A stretch of 64,000 nucleotides of DNA, taken from contig SVOJ01000012.1 in assembly GCA_015066385.1 (NCBI GenBank), positions 1 to 64,000 of the forward strand, written 5' to 3'. Both the position numbers and the translations under genes were made by a program. Below are positions 39,188-48,559 of this stretch, one piece after another. Below the pieces are notes generated by a model that made no database searches, was not told where the DNA came from, and was given only the letters and a program-made list of their open reading frames with translations. Positions within the stretch are counted from its first letter, which is position 1; each line of letters opens with the position of its first letter. Source of the DNA: Oscillospiraceae bacterium. GTDB lineage: Bacteria > Bacillota > Clostridia > Oscillospirales > Acutalibacteraceae.

Positions 39188-41602
39188 TCAGCGCAGATTT
39201 TCCGGCACATTTTCAATCGGCACATAGGTCAGCACCGAGGTACCGTCTGCATATTCAAATGCCACAAAGCAACCGTCCTGCGTGACGGGATAATGCAAAA
39301 ATGAATTTTTGACAAGTTCTGCAAGCACCGTTGCATCCTGCGCGAATTTGCCGTCGGGCATAATGTCGGAGAATGACATATTTTCTTGGGCAAGGTAGGT
39401 GCCTCTGAAGTACTGACTGCGGAAATGGCCGACGTTTTCCGCTTTGCCGTCGGCAAAGGGAGTGCGCAGAAGTTTGGCAGACACTGGCTGTTCGGCAACG
39501 CTCAGATACTGCAACAGATCATATTTTTCAAGCACGGCGACGGTGGCTTTCATATCTGCATAAACGGGATAGATATTGTTTAAATCGCAGTATTCAAAGT
39601 CCTTACTCAACTGTGCGATGGTAAAGGTCTTCGGCTCGGAGAATTCGGGACCGACATACCTATCCTCAAACGCAACAGCCGTGGTTGCATAAACAACTTC
39701 ATACCCATAATCGACTACTTCGTAATCATAACTGTAATCATAGTCCTGGTCATAACTGCGGATGTTGCCGCTGAGCGAGATGTAACCAAGCGGTGCGACA
39801 TTGTCAAAACGGCAGATCGGCATGTTGCCGTCTTTGATATCCTGCACCAAAGCCTTGCGAAGATCCGTTTCAAACCCTTGCTCCAGAATATTCCACGGAA
39901 TGACCGTCACAGACGAAGCGGCAGGTGCGATCAGCGATACATTTTCAATATAAATGTCATCAAACTGATGCGCATAATTGGTTTTCACATCTTCATGGTT
40001 TTCGTAATCACGAAGCAGTTCCATGACTTCGGGGGTGGCTTTTTCGTAATAACGGGTGACGGTTTTGCCGTTTTTGAGCTTGTACTGAAATGCAACGGGG
40101 TATCCGAACAGCGCAAGCTCCTCTTCTTTTGCTTCTGTCATGATTTTGTGGACGGCAAGCACGGTATCGATGTCCTTTTCATCCGTCAGATCACAGATGA
40201 GCGATGCAGAGTCGGAATAAAAATACGAAAGATGATCAAGCGCAAACTTTTCGTCCGTGCGGTTGTGCAGTTCATTGTCTTCATACCACAAATCGCCGTA
40301 ATAACTTTCATAGAAAGAACTGTCCGCATCTGCAAATTGCGGATAGCCGCCGCACGAAACGGACACACTTTCTATTTTTTCTTTGTCGGGAATGCGGTTT
40401 TCATAACCGAAACCGCCCGTTTGGAAGATGACACAGACAATCACAAACACGGCACATACCGACAATGCAACAGGCATGGCTTTGGCAAGTGTCTTTTTGC
40501 CGCGAAGCAGAATTGCCATGATGATGGTATACACAAGCAACAGAATAAGCGTACCGAGTGCAATCAGCACAGCACCGAGCCCGGGAATGCGGATATCTGC
40601 CGTGTCCATCACAAAGTAGGCAGGCATGGCAAGCAGGAATGCAAGGCTCAGGCAGGACACACCCACAAGAGCGGGATTTTTACCCAAGAAGCCTGCGTTT
40701 TCATTTTTACGGTGCTTGAAGCAGATGAAACTCAACATACAAAGCACTGCACCGACGGCAAGCCACACCAAGGGGTAAGACCAGCCTGGATTCATCCATT
40801 CGCCGTCCATCTTGTACCATTCAAAACCGTCGCTGAATCGGTAATCGGAAACGGGCAGGAAGAAATCAAGATAATCAAAATCGGGCAAGAACGAGCCGTT
40901 ATGAATGGTTTCACCGCTTGCAACATTGTGCAGCCAATGCTCCACCGCATTGCCCTTGAGCATGGCGGCGGCAAGGTATTTGACCCCGTAAAACAGGGTG
41001 ACGGGCAGGGCAATCAAACAGCCCGAGCACAGAAAACTTTCCACACTTGCACCTGATACACACATGGCAAGTGTGGTCATGGCAAATGCAAACACAGCAA
41101 TGGCAACAAAAGAAAGGGTATAAATGCCCGTTGCTGTCCACAATTCGGGGGTAGAACCGAACAGCATCAGATTGGACACAAGAAGTCCTGCAAAAATGAG
41201 GACAACGGGAGCAATCAGATGCACCGCACATGCGGCAAAACGGGACCAGAACAGGGTGCTTCTTGACACGCCCAAGCTGCAATACACATTGAGTGTTTTT
41301 TTGACGTGCAGAAAACGCCAGCAATGCAAAGCAAGGAACATGGCAGAAAGCCCGACCGCAAGGCAGACATAGCCCATTTCTTCCGTACTCATATGTCGGT
41401 TAAGTGCAAAGACATAAGCTTCAAGATAATCAGAATCTGAAAGCCCGCTCAGGTACATCTCCTGATTTCTGAACATCGAATGAATGTCCGCAAAAAACGG
41501 AAGAAGCAGCAAAAACTCCAGAATACCGTGAAAACTGAACTTTTTTAAGGACTGCAAAAAGGATGTACGGAATTGCTTAGCCGAAGATAGATTTGAAGTC
41601 AT
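39188..41602 (-). CDS. Very large ABC transporter permease (DUF6449-like), copy A
   Basis: An 804-residue membrane protein. The N-terminal ~410 residues hold about eight to ten helices (MGYVCLAVGLSAMFLALHCW; FLHVKKTLNVYCSLGVSRSTLFWSRF is the KKT..YSLGVSR block typical of YtrC/YtrD-type permeases). After a helix near FVIVCVIFQTGGFGYENRIPDKEKI there is a ~390-residue extracytoplasmic domain rich in Tyr/Asp. Its paralogue is encoded at 43652-45988. Last gene of the five-gene operon; it overlaps the ATPase by 26 bases. Such transporters of the Ytr type respond to cell-wall-active agents, but the substrate is not known. Confidence 0.83.
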   Translation of the reverse strand: MTSNLSSAKQFRTSFLQSLKKFSFHGILEFLLLLPFFADIHSMFRNQEMYLSGLSDSDYLEAYVFALNRHMSTEEMGYVCLAVGLSAMFLALHCWRFLHVKKTLNVYCSLGVSRSTLFWSRFAACAVHLIAPVVLIFAGLLVSNLMLFGSTPELWTATGIYTLSFVAIAVFAFAMTTLAMCVSGASVESFLCSGCLIALPVTLFYGVKYLAAAMLKGNAVEHWLHNVASGETIHNGSFLPDFDYLDFFLPVSDYRFSDGFEWYKMDGEWMNPGWSYPLVWLAVGAVLCMLSFICFKHRKNENAGFLGKNPALVGVSCLSLAFLLAMPAYFVMDTADIRIPGLGAVLIALGTLILLLVYTIIMAILLRGKKTLAKAMPVALSVCAVFVIVCVIFQTGGFGYENRIPDKEKIESVSVSCGGYPQFADADSSFYESYYGDLWYEDNELHNRTDEKFALDHLSYFYSDSASLICDLTDEKDIDTVLAVHKIMTEAKEEELALFGYPVAFQYKLKNGKTVTRYYEKATPEVMELLRDYENHEDVKTNYAHQFDDIYIENVSLIAPAASSVTVIPWNILEQGFETDLRKALVQDIKDGNMPICRFDNVAPLGYISLSGNIRSYDQDYDYSYDYEVVDYGYEVVYATTAVAFEDRYVGPEFSEPKTFTIAQLSKDFEYCDLNNIYPVYADMKATVAVLEKYDLLQYLSVAEQPVSAKLLRTPFADGKAENVGHFRSQYFRGTYLAQENMSFSDIMPDGKFAQDATVLAELVKNSFLHYPVTQDGCFVAFEYADGTSVLTYVPIENVPENLR

Positions 41603-42476
41603 AATCGCCTTCCTCCATTTCGTCTAAGAATATTTCTTCCACGCTCATCACAAAGCGTTCCACCAAGAGCGGATTCATCTTGCGAAGCAGGTCTTCCGCA
41701 ACATCGGGTGCTTTGTTGATGGTGAGCACCACGATTTTGCCGTCGATTTCAACCTTTTTGTAGTTGATGTGTGCAAAATCGGATTCGACTTTGTTTTCAC
41801 TGAACACAGCACGCAGTTTGCAACGAGTTCCCGACAGATCGTCCACAGAAGCATCGAGCACGATTTTTTTGCCGTTGATAAGGCCGATATGGTCGCACAT
41901 ATCGCCCAGTTCATGCAGGTTATGCGAAGAAATGATGATGCTCGCTTCCTTTTCGGCGGCATACTCAAGAAGCATATTTTTCATGAGATTCCGTTTCGCG
42001 GGGTCAAGACCGTCAAAACTTTCATCGAGCAAAAGCACCTGCGGATTGCAGGCAAGGGCAATTGCCATTTCCGCCTGTCGTTGCATACCCTTTGAAAACG
42101 AAGACACTTTTGCCTTGCGGTCAAGCCCCAAAAGGTCTGTCAGTTTGACAAAGGTTTCGTTGTTGAAATCGGGGTAATAGGACTTATAAAACTTTGCAGT
42201 TTTTTCAAGCGTGGTGTAGGGTTCAAAATGCAGCTCGTCCGGCACGAAAAACAGATGTTGTTTTTGTTTTGCGTTGTCGAAAATGTCTTCCCCGTTCATC
42301 AGCACTTTGCCGCCGTCGGCACGGTAAATACCTGCCACGGTTTTCAAAAGCGTGGTCTTACCTGCACCGTTGTAGCCGACCAGGCCGTAGACCGAGCCTT
42401 TGCGAACGGTCAGCGAAAGATCTTCCACCGCTGTGTAATTTCCGAATCGTTTGGTAACATTTTTAATTTCAAGCAT
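41577..42476 (-). CDS. ABC transporter ATP-binding protein (YtrB-like)
   Basis: A 299-residue ATPase: Walker A GYNGAGKTTLLKT (~34-46), signature-region SSFSKGMQRQ (~126-135, LSGGQ diverged to FSKGM as in YtrB/BcrA types), Walker B VLLLDESFDGLDP (~149-161) and the H-loop SSHNLHEL. The ~80 C-terminal residues form the extra domain seen in exporters. It starts 8 bases inside the GntR gene. Confidence 0.92.
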   Translation of the reverse strand: MLEIKNVTKRFGNYTAVEDLSLTVRKGSVYGLVGYNGAGKTTLLKTVAGIYRADGGKVLMNGEDIFDNAKQKQHLFFVPDELHFEPYTTLEKTAKFYKSYYPDFNNETFVKLTDLLGLDRKAKVSSFSKGMQRQAEMAIALACNPQVLLLDESFDGLDPAKRNLMKNMLLEYAAEKEASIIISSHNLHELGDMCDHIGLINGKKIVLDASVDDLSGTRCKLRAVFSENKVESDFAHINYKKVEIDGKIVVLTINKAPDVAEDLLRKMNPLLVERFVMSVEEIFLDEMEEGDYDFKSIFG

Positions 42477-42849
42477 TTTTGTTTACCTCCTCGCCGTAAA
42501 GCGTGTGAACCGTTGCAAGAATTTCAGTCAAGGCAATTCCTTTGGCTTTGGCGGCAAGCACTGCCGTTTCCACTTCCTGAAAAGCGGTTCTGCGTAAGTT
42601 TTCGTCGGCAAGGGCATCGGCACTTACGTAACTGCCCGTACCGGGAACGGAATAAATGACCCCGTGCGATTCCAATTCGGAAAAGGCTTTTTTGACGGTG
42701 TTGATATTCACTCCCGTTTCTGCCGCAACCTGACGGATGGACGGCAGTTTGCTGTGGGGGGTGAGGACACCTAAAGATATAAGGGTCATCAGTTCATTTT
42801 TGATTTGCTCGAAGACAGGCACGCGGCTCTGTCGGTCAATATGGATCAT
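42469..42849 (-). CDS. GntR-family regulator, YtrA subfamily
   Basis: A 126-residue protein: an N-terminal winged helix (DRQSRVPVFEQIKNEL, KLPSIRQVAAETGVNINTVKKAFSEL and VPGTGSYV) and a short C-terminal helical tail of YtrA size, lacking a large effector domain. YtrA members repress their own transporter operon and are relieved by cell-wall stress. Unusually it is third in the operon rather than first. GGAGGCG precedes the ATG. Its likely target is near 46036-46069. Confidence 0.92.
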   Translation of the reverse strand: MIHIDRQSRVPVFEQIKNELMTLISLGVLTPHSKLPSIRQVAAETGVNINTVKKAFSELESHGVIYSVPGTGSYVSADALADENLRRTAFQEVETAVLAAKAKGIALTEILATVHTLYGEEVNKNA

Positions 42850-43655
42850 TTTTTCATCGCCTCCTGTAATTCAATTTGGGGGGATGCGGGGTGTATTGCA
42901 GAAGCAGGTGCTTCTTTTTTCTGTTTGTGTGCCACACTTGCCCACAGAATGGCGGATGCGGGGATGCTTGCCAGAACGGCGGTGATCATATCGATCATCG
43001 TGTCAAACACGGGCACTTGCGCCATGTTGACAGGCTTGCCGAACACTCGGTAGACGATATAATTTTCATCGGGATTAAAGAGAAAATCCTGCAGGGTGGT
43101 GCCCACAAAATAGTCATAGGTAAACTCAAAGATTTCCCACACGATAATCACAAAGCAGCCCATGCCGAAGCCGATGACGGATGCAATGAATCCCGAAACG
43201 GGTCTGTTTTGCGTTTGCAAACCCTTGATGACGGCTTCATAGCAGATAAACACGCACAGAAATCCCGAAAGGACGTGCAGGAAGGTGTCGTAGCCGGGTT
43301 TTCCGCACCAGCCGAGATAATGGCCGCAGTAAGAGCCGAGCAGAATAATGACCATGCCGTATTTCATTGCAGAATACGGAACACGTCCGAGAAAGATCTG
43401 CTTAGGAAAAATCACTCGCAGCAGTGTCACGCTGAATGCGGCAACGGTATTTGCGATCAACTGAATAAGAATATCAAATTTTTCACCCGTTGCAAGATAT
43501 GTTTTTAATGTCATCAGCATGGCAAAGATCATCATCACGCGGACCTGCCACCATAAGATGTATTCTACCGTTGAAACGCTTTTGCGCAGTTCCTTCCATT
43601 CGTTTTTTGGTAAGTTGCGATAATAGTTTGCTATTTTTTTGAAATTTTCTTTCAT
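42846..43655 (-). CDS. YjdF/DUF2238-like membrane protein
   Basis: A 269-residue protein with about six membrane helices: WWQVRVMMIFAMLMTLK, AVTLLRVIF-like, YGMVIILLGSYCGHYLGW, then YDTFLHVLSGFLCVFICYEAVI (the D-T-x-L-H-x-x-S-G motif of the DUF2238/YjdF group), GFGMGCFVIIVWEIFEFTYD (conserved W-E-x-x-E) and DTMIDMITAVLASIPAS (D-T-x-x-D). The acidic motifs in membrane segments suggest metal or ion binding. It overlaps both neighbours by 4 bases, so it belongs to the exporter operon. Function unknown. Confidence 0.8.
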   Translation of the reverse strand: MKENFKKIANYYRNLPKNEWKELRKSVSTVEYILWWQVRVMMIFAMLMTLKTYLATGEKFDILIQLIANTVAAFSVTLLRVIFPKQIFLGRVPYSAMKYGMVIILLGSYCGHYLGWCGKPGYDTFLHVLSGFLCVFICYEAVIKGLQTQNRPVSGFIASVIGFGMGCFVIIVWEIFEFTYDYFVGTTLQDFLFNPDENYIVYRVFGKPVNMAQVPVFDTMIDMITAVLASIPASAILWASVAHKQKKEAPASAIHPASPQIELQEAMKK

Positions 43656-45988
43656 TTAAGCGTTGCGGGCAATTTGTCTGCGGGTACATAGACGAGTGCA
43701 TCCGTGATCCTGCCGTCTTCGTCACTGTAATGCAGTTGCACGAAGTAGCCGGGTTCATTGACAAAATAAGAAAAATAAGTCTGTTCACAAAGTTCTTTCA
43801 GAAGTGCGGGGTCTTCCACCGTGACGGTGTCAAAGGGAACGAGCATGACACTTTCCGGGTCAAATTCGCTGTAATAATCCGGGTCTGCAATAAAACCGTT
43901 GAACTGCAAGGTCTGAATACGCTTGCGTGCAAACAGTTCTTCTTTGCTTTCATTATTCAGCGGATTTTCATAGATTCTTGCGTGGACGGGAGTTCTGACA
44001 TCCTCAAAATACTGCAGTTTCTGCGCGCTTTGCAGAACGGCAAGCGTTTCGGTCATGGAAGAAAAGACAGGCACAAACGGATAATCATAAGAATAAGTGA
44101 TGTGATAAACGGGCTCTTTGATGCGTTTGTAATCGCCTTCATCAAAATGATTCAGGGTGATATAGCCCAAGGGTGCCGTGTCACTCTCAAAATCCAACGG
44201 CAGGTTGCCGTTGCGGATGTCTGCAAGGATTGCATTGAACAAATCTTTCTGCACAGCACGGTCTTTGTCTTCCAACACCACATCCGTCATGGCTGTGCAG
44301 TTTTTGGAAAACAGCATCAGGCTGTTATTTTCATACCCGTCAAAATAGGACATCAACTCTGCAACAACTGCTTCGCGGTAGTCTTCCGTATCGAGCAAGC
44401 CCTGCAATTGCACCATGGCTTCAATGGGGGTATGGTTGTAAATGCGGGTCAGTTCCCTGCCGTTTGCGAGTTTATAGGACACCATCACAGAACCATAGTA
44501 ACTGCTGTTATAGGTGTTCCGACGATCGTTGATAAGCAGTTCGTGAATATTGCGGACGGTTTCAATGGATTGTTCATCTTCAAAATACACAAACGAACCT
44601 TCGCCCCAGATGCCTTCGGTCTGCAGATAGGCTTCTAAGAAACGGTCAGCCTGATAATCCGGGTCATGGCCTTCATACAGGTCGCGGTTGCTGCCCTTGT
44701 ATATGTAATAGCCGCTGTGCCTGACAACACCCGGTGCAGAATTGAAGGTAATTCCTGCGGCGGTGATTTTTTCGGTTGCGGGAATGCGCTTTTCAAAGCC
44801 GAAACCGCCCGTGATGAAGATGAACATAAACACAAGCAGTGCCGCCGCCATAATGCCGCCCGTGCGAAGCTGTGCTTTTATTTTTGCTTTGGAGCGAAGA
44901 AGAATCGCAATGATGCCGACAAACAGGCCGAATGCAACACCGATAAGCAAAATTGCACAGAAAGCGGTTGCAACCACGGTAAATCCGTATTCCCTGACAA
45001 TCAATGCCCCTGCGGGAATCAGGATGGAACCGAGTGCAAACACGGTAACGGCAATCAGACGCGGACAGGAGCCCAAAAATGTGGCACGCTCGGTTTTGCC
45101 GTATACAAACGAGAACCGAGCCGCAACACCGAGAAGCACAAACAAACCGAGATACAAAACAGGATAGCCGACCGACGGGAATTCGGGTACGGGTTTCGTA
45201 TATTCTTGTGCGAGTGCATCGCCGAAGTCATAGTTGGTAACGGGATACAGGAAATCCGCAAAGATGAATCTGCCGCCGAAGGCACTTTCGACGCGCACAT
45301 CGTCAAATCCTTTCAAGCGTACGAATGTAAAGAACTTTGCACCCGACAGGAACAGCTCGCTGAAAAGATAGGTGCCGTAATACAAAGCCGACGGGGCAAA
45401 GGTCAGAAGACCGCCGCAGACAAGGCTTTCAACCGTAGAGCCGCTGAAGGTCATGCAGAGCACACACACCGCAAAGGGATACAAAGAAACGGCGAGCATG
45501 CTCGCACCGTAATACAGAATCGCTTTCCACAGTTCGGGGCTTGCGCCGTATAAGTATACATTGTATACCCCGCAGATGAGAAACGGCAATACAACGGCAA
45601 TCAACTGCGAAACCACACAGCCGACAAATTTGCCTGCAAACAGGGTCGCACGGCTGACCCCTAAACTGTAATAGACATTGACGGTCTTTTTGGTGTGCAT
45701 AAAACGGAAATTGTAAACCGACAAAAGAATTGCCGAAACACCGAGCACAAGACAGTTCACTGCAATCAAAAAAGAGTCGATGTACATGCCGCCGACAATG
45801 TACTTGATCTGCGGCAAGGTGTCGTAGTAATAGATTGCATTCATGTCATAATGTACGGATACATTGTACGCATTGAGCGAAACGAGCATAAACAAAAACA
45901 GCAAGACGGTGTGGAACGCATTCTTTTTGAGCGTTTTTGCAAAGGTGACAAAAAACTGCTTTCGCGCGGAATGAACAGAATGTGTCAT
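43652..45988 (-). CDS. Very large ABC transporter permease (DUF6449-like), copy B
   Basis: A 778-residue paralogue of the permease at 39188-41602, with the same plan: N-terminal membrane half with FMHTKKTVNVYYSLGVSRATLFAGKF, a last helix before FIFITGGFGFEKRIPATEKITAAG, and a ~370-residue extracytoplasmic domain. The junction TGGFGFE.RIP matches copy A (TGGFGYENRIP). Two non-identical permeases plus one ATPase would give a heterodimeric exporter. First gene of the operon; AAAAGGAGGGAAATGA precedes the ATG. Confidence 0.83.
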   Translation of the reverse strand: MTHSVHSARKQFFVTFAKTLKKNAFHTVLLFLFMLVSLNAYNVSVHYDMNAIYYYDTLPQIKYIVGGMYIDSFLIAVNCLVLGVSAILLSVYNFRFMHTKKTVNVYYSLGVSRATLFAGKFVGCVVSQLIAVVLPFLICGVYNVYLYGASPELWKAILYYGASMLAVSLYPFAVCVLCMTFSGSTVESLVCGGLLTFAPSALYYGTYLFSELFLSGAKFFTFVRLKGFDDVRVESAFGGRFIFADFLYPVTNYDFGDALAQEYTKPVPEFPSVGYPVLYLGLFVLLGVAARFSFVYGKTERATFLGSCPRLIAVTVFALGSILIPAGALIVREYGFTVVATAFCAILLIGVAFGLFVGIIAILLRSKAKIKAQLRTGGIMAAALLVFMFIFITGGFGFEKRIPATEKITAAGITFNSAPGVVRHSGYYIYKGSNRDLYEGHDPDYQADRFLEAYLQTEGIWGEGSFVYFEDEQSIETVRNIHELLINDRRNTYNSSYYGSVMVSYKLANGRELTRIYNHTPIEAMVQLQGLLDTEDYREAVVAELMSYFDGYENNSLMLFSKNCTAMTDVVLEDKDRAVQKDLFNAILADIRNGNLPLDFESDTAPLGYITLNHFDEGDYKRIKEPVYHITYSYDYPFVPVFSSMTETLAVLQSAQKLQYFEDVRTPVHARIYENPLNNESKEELFARKRIQTLQFNGFIADPDYYSEFDPESVMLVPFDTVTVEDPALLKELCEQTYFSYFVNEPGYFVQLHYSDEDGRITDALVYVPADKLPATLK

Positions 45989-46017
45989 TCATTTCCCTCC
46001 TTTTGAGATTCAACTGT

Positions 46018-46069
46018 GCTATCTGTGGTAGCACACCTATACAATACCACACATTTCCCTTTCTGTCAA
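46018..46069 (-). promoter_or_regulatory. Exporter operon promoter with possible YtrA operator
   Basis: On the minus strand TTGACA (46069-46064), 17-base spacer and TATTGT (46046-46041). TGTGGTA and its complement TACCACA flank the -10 and start region with a 14-base gap, the kind of spaced dyad a GntR protein could bind. Confidence 0.65.
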
Positions 46070-46090
46070 GAAGTTTTCAGAAATATTTAT

Positions 46091-46182
46091 ATTCCAAAAA
46101 CTTCCCTGTTTTACAAAGTTTTTGGATTTGAATCCAAAAAGTGTTGACTTTTTTAAAGTTTTTGGATAAAATAAATCCAAAC
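46091..46182 (+). promoter_or_regulatory. Promoter and repeated operators of the AAA ATPase gene
   Basis: TTGACT (46144-46149), 17-base spacer, TAAAAT (46167-46172). AAGTTTTTGGAT recurs: at 46116-46141 as the perfect dyad TTTTTGGATT-TG-AATCCAAAAA, at 46156-46182 as TTTGGAT-N7-ATCCAAA over the -10, and inverted at 46091-46103. This indicates protein binding at two or three sites. Confidence 0.72.
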
Positions 46183-46204
46183 AGCAATAAACAAGGTGAT
46201 AATT

Positions 46205-47413
46205 ATGCAAAGAATAGACCGCAAAGAGTATATGGATCGGCTGTGTACATTTCGCGACAAACAGATCATCAAAGTTGTAACGGGCGTGCGCCGTTGCGGA
46301 AAATCGACCTTGCTCGAAATATACCGCGATCATCTGTTGCAATCGGGCGTTGAAGAACGGCAAATTCTGTCCGTCAATCTGGAAGATTATGACTTTTACG
46401 ATTTAAGAGAACCAAAAAACTTACACACATATATCAAAGACCGCCTGTGCCCCGATTGCATGAATTATGTGTTTATTGACGAAGTACAGCATTGCAAGGA
46501 CTTTGCACGCGTGGCAGACAGCCTTTATATTAAAAGCAATGTCGATCTTTATCTGACGGGGGCAAATGCAAATATGTTGTCAAGCGAAATTGCAACGGTT
46601 CTGTCGGGACGGTATGTTGAAATCTCCATGCTGCCTCTCTCTTTCAAAGAATATGTGGACGGGTTGGGTGATAAAACGGAAATTTCAAAAAAATTCACTA
46701 CGTACCTGCAAAACGGTTCTTTCCCCTATGCACTTGCCCTGCATGAACAAAAAAATGCCTTGCGTGATTATATGGACGGCATTTACAACAGTATTGTCAT
46801 CAAAGATGTTTCCGCACGGCATAAAATCACCGACACACTGATGCTTGAAAGCATAGTCCGTTTCCTGTTCGACAATATCGGCAATCCCCTGTCCACCAAA
46901 AAAATTGCCGACACCATGACATCAAACGGCAGAAAAATAGATGTCAGAACCGTGGAAAGATATATTTCGGCACTCACGCAGAGTTTTATCCTCTACCGCG
47001 CACAACGCTACAACATCAAAGGCAAACAGTATCTCAAAACGCAGGAAAAATATTATGCGGTCGACATAGGCCTTCGCTATTACCTGCTCGGCTACAGTGA
47101 TGCAGACATCGGTCATATTCTTGAAAATGTCATTTACCTTGAACTGTTGCGCCGAGGCTTCGATGTGTATGTCGGCAAAGTAGATGCTCTTGAAGTGGAC
47201 TTTGTTGCCATGCAGGGCAGCCGAAAAATTTATTTTCAGGTTGCCGCAACCGTGCGCAGTGCAGACACGCTGCAACGGGAACTTTCCCCTTTGCAAAAAA
47301 TCAGCGATCACTATCCGAAATTTATTCTGACCCTTGACGATGACCCGGAAGCAGACTACGACGGCATCCGCCGTGTCAATGCACTGGATTGGCTCTTGGG
47401 AAATATTGAGTAA
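46205..47413 (+). CDS. AAA-family ATPase with DUF4143
   Basis: A 402-residue protein. P-loop GVRRCGKSTLL (~27-37), Walker B YVFIDEVQH (~88-96) and the sensor-like LTGANANML belong to the AAA_14 domain. The C-terminal DUF4143 region has KIADTMTSNGRKIDVRTVERYISAL (winged helix) and a nuclease-like ELLRRGFDVYVGKVDALEVDFVA followed by FQV, which matches the ExD-type PD-(D/E)XK-like end common in this group. Such genes are frequent and often present in many copies per genome; their role is unclear and they are suspected in defence or selfish functions. ATG at 46205 preferred over the GTG at 46196 because AAGGTGAT precedes it. Confidence 0.87.
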   Translation: MQRIDRKEYMDRLCTFRDKQIIKVVTGVRRCGKSTLLEIYRDHLLQSGVEERQILSVNLEDYDFYDLREPKNLHTYIKDRLCPDCMNYVFIDEVQHCKDFARVADSLYIKSNVDLYLTGANANMLSSEIATVLSGRYVEISMLPLSFKEYVDGLGDKTEISKKFTTYLQNGSFPYALALHEQKNALRDYMDGIYNSIVIKDVSARHKITDTLMLESIVRFLFDNIGNPLSTKKIADTMTSNGRKIDVRTVERYISALTQSFILYRAQRYNIKGKQYLKTQEKYYAVDIGLRYYLLGYSDADIGHILENVIYLELLRRGFDVYVGKVDALEVDFVAMQGSRKIYFQVAATVRSADTLQRELSPLQKISDHYPKFILTLDDDPEADYDGIRRVNALDWLLGNIE

Positions 47414-47415
47414 AA

Positions 47416-47466
47416 AACAAGGATCTGTGAAAACTCAGGTTTTCTTACAGATCCTTGTTTTTTTAT
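47416..47466. terminator. Bidirectional terminator
   Basis: AACAAGGATCTGT pairs with ACAGATCCTTGTT, with A-run before and T-run after, between convergent genes. Confidence 0.85.
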
Positions 47467-47471
47467 GTTCT

Positions 47472-47960
47472 TTAATAACCGCGTGTGCCTTCGAGGGATT
47501 CGTCGTTTTCGATCCAATCCGTTACGGGAATCACACGGTAATTTTCGCTGTCGTCACGGATAACAACGGTTTCGATACCTGCATTGATGACCATGCGCTT
47601 GCACATCGAACAACAGCAGGAGTTGGAAACATACTCGCCCGTATCCACTTCCTGTCCGGTCAGATACAGCGTAGCACCGATCATTTTGTCACGCGGGGCA
47701 CTGATGATGGCATTCGCTTCCGCATGGACACTGCGGCACAGTTCATAGCGTTCACCGCGCGGAATCTGCATTTTCTGACGGATGCACACACCCAAGTCCG
47801 TGCAATTTTTTCTGCCCCTGGGTGCACCGACATAGCCGGTGGACACAACCTCGTCATTGTTAACAATGACCGCACCGTAGCGACGGCGCAGACAGGTGGT
47901 GCGCTTGGAAACAACCTCTGCAAGGTCAAGATAATAATTCACTTTGTCACGGCGAAGCAT
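47472..47960 (-). CDS. comEB: dCMP deaminase / ComEB-like cytidine deaminase-fold protein
   Basis: A 162-residue zinc deaminase: CRSVHAEANAI (~82-92, HAE with the zinc His and catalytic Glu) and CCCSMCKRMVINAG (~115-128, PCxxC-like zinc pair). RRYGAVIVNNDEVVSTGYVGAPRG precedes the active site. It converts dCMP to dUMP for dTTP synthesis. The usual PCxxC reads CCCSMC here, replacing the Pro. AAAGGAGAG precedes the ATG at 47960; the longer frame upstream overlaps pgsA. Last gene of the recA operon. Confidence 0.9.
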   Translation of the reverse strand: MLRRDKVNYYLDLAEVVSKRTTCLRRRYGAVIVNNDEVVSTGYVGAPRGRKNCTDLGVCIRQKMQIPRGERYELCRSVHAEANAIISAPRDKMIGATLYLTGQEVDTGEYVSNSCCCSMCKRMVINAGIETVVIRDDSENYRVIPVTDWIENDESLEGTRGY

Positions 47961-47973
47961 AGTTTTCTCTCCT

Positions 47974-48543
47974 TTATTTGGCATTGATGTCGATGACTTT
48001 GGCGGCATCCTTGATGTAAATGATGCCCGAAAGCACCGCGAGCACGGCGGTAATGCCGAGCGCAATGTTGGAAACAAGAGGCAAATTGAATGTTTCGGGA
48101 ATGATGGCGCAATCACGCAGGTGTGCGCACAACAGGAAGACAAGGGTAAAGACCATCTGGGTGACGGTTTTGAGCTTACCCCAGATGTTGGCGGGGATGA
48201 CAATACCCTGTGCGGATGCAATCAGACGCATGGAGGTAACGGCAAACTCACGCACAAGCACCACAAGGATGATCCATATACTGCAAAGGCCGAGTTGCAT
48301 GAGTGCAAGCAGAGCCGAGGTGGTGAGCATTTTGTCTGCCACAGGGTCGGCAAACTGACCGAATACGGTGACAATGTTTTGCTTGCGGGCAATTTTGCCG
48401 TCCAAAAAATCGGTAAAACAGCCCACACCGTAAATCAGAAGTCCCCACAAAAAGTGGTTCGGAATGGCTTCGGCGAGAAAGACCGCCAAAAAGATTGGGG
48501 TGATGACCATACGCAGTACGGTCAGGCGATTGGGTAAATTCAT
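47974..48543 (-). CDS. pgsA: CDP-diacylglycerol-glycerol-3-phosphate phosphatidyltransferase
   Basis: A 189-residue membrane enzyme for phosphatidylglycerol synthesis. The CDP-alcohol transferase motif D-G-x2-A-R-x8-G-x3-D-x3-D is present as DGKIARKQN...GQFADPVADK (~49-72). It starts MNLPNRLTVLRMVITP as usual, with several helices. It lies 16 bases after rimO; rimO-pgsA adjacency is common in Clostridia. Confidence 0.94.
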   Translation of the reverse strand: MNLPNRLTVLRMVITPIFLAVFLAEAIPNHFLWGLLIYGVGCFTDFLDGKIARKQNIVTVFGQFADPVADKMLTTSALLALMQLGLCSIWIILVVLVREFAVTSMRLIASAQGIVIPANIWGKLKTVTQMVFTLVFLLCAHLRDCAIIPETFNLPLVSNIALGITAVLAVLSGIIYIKDAAKVIDINAK

Positions 48544-48559
48544 TGCATTTCCTCAAATC

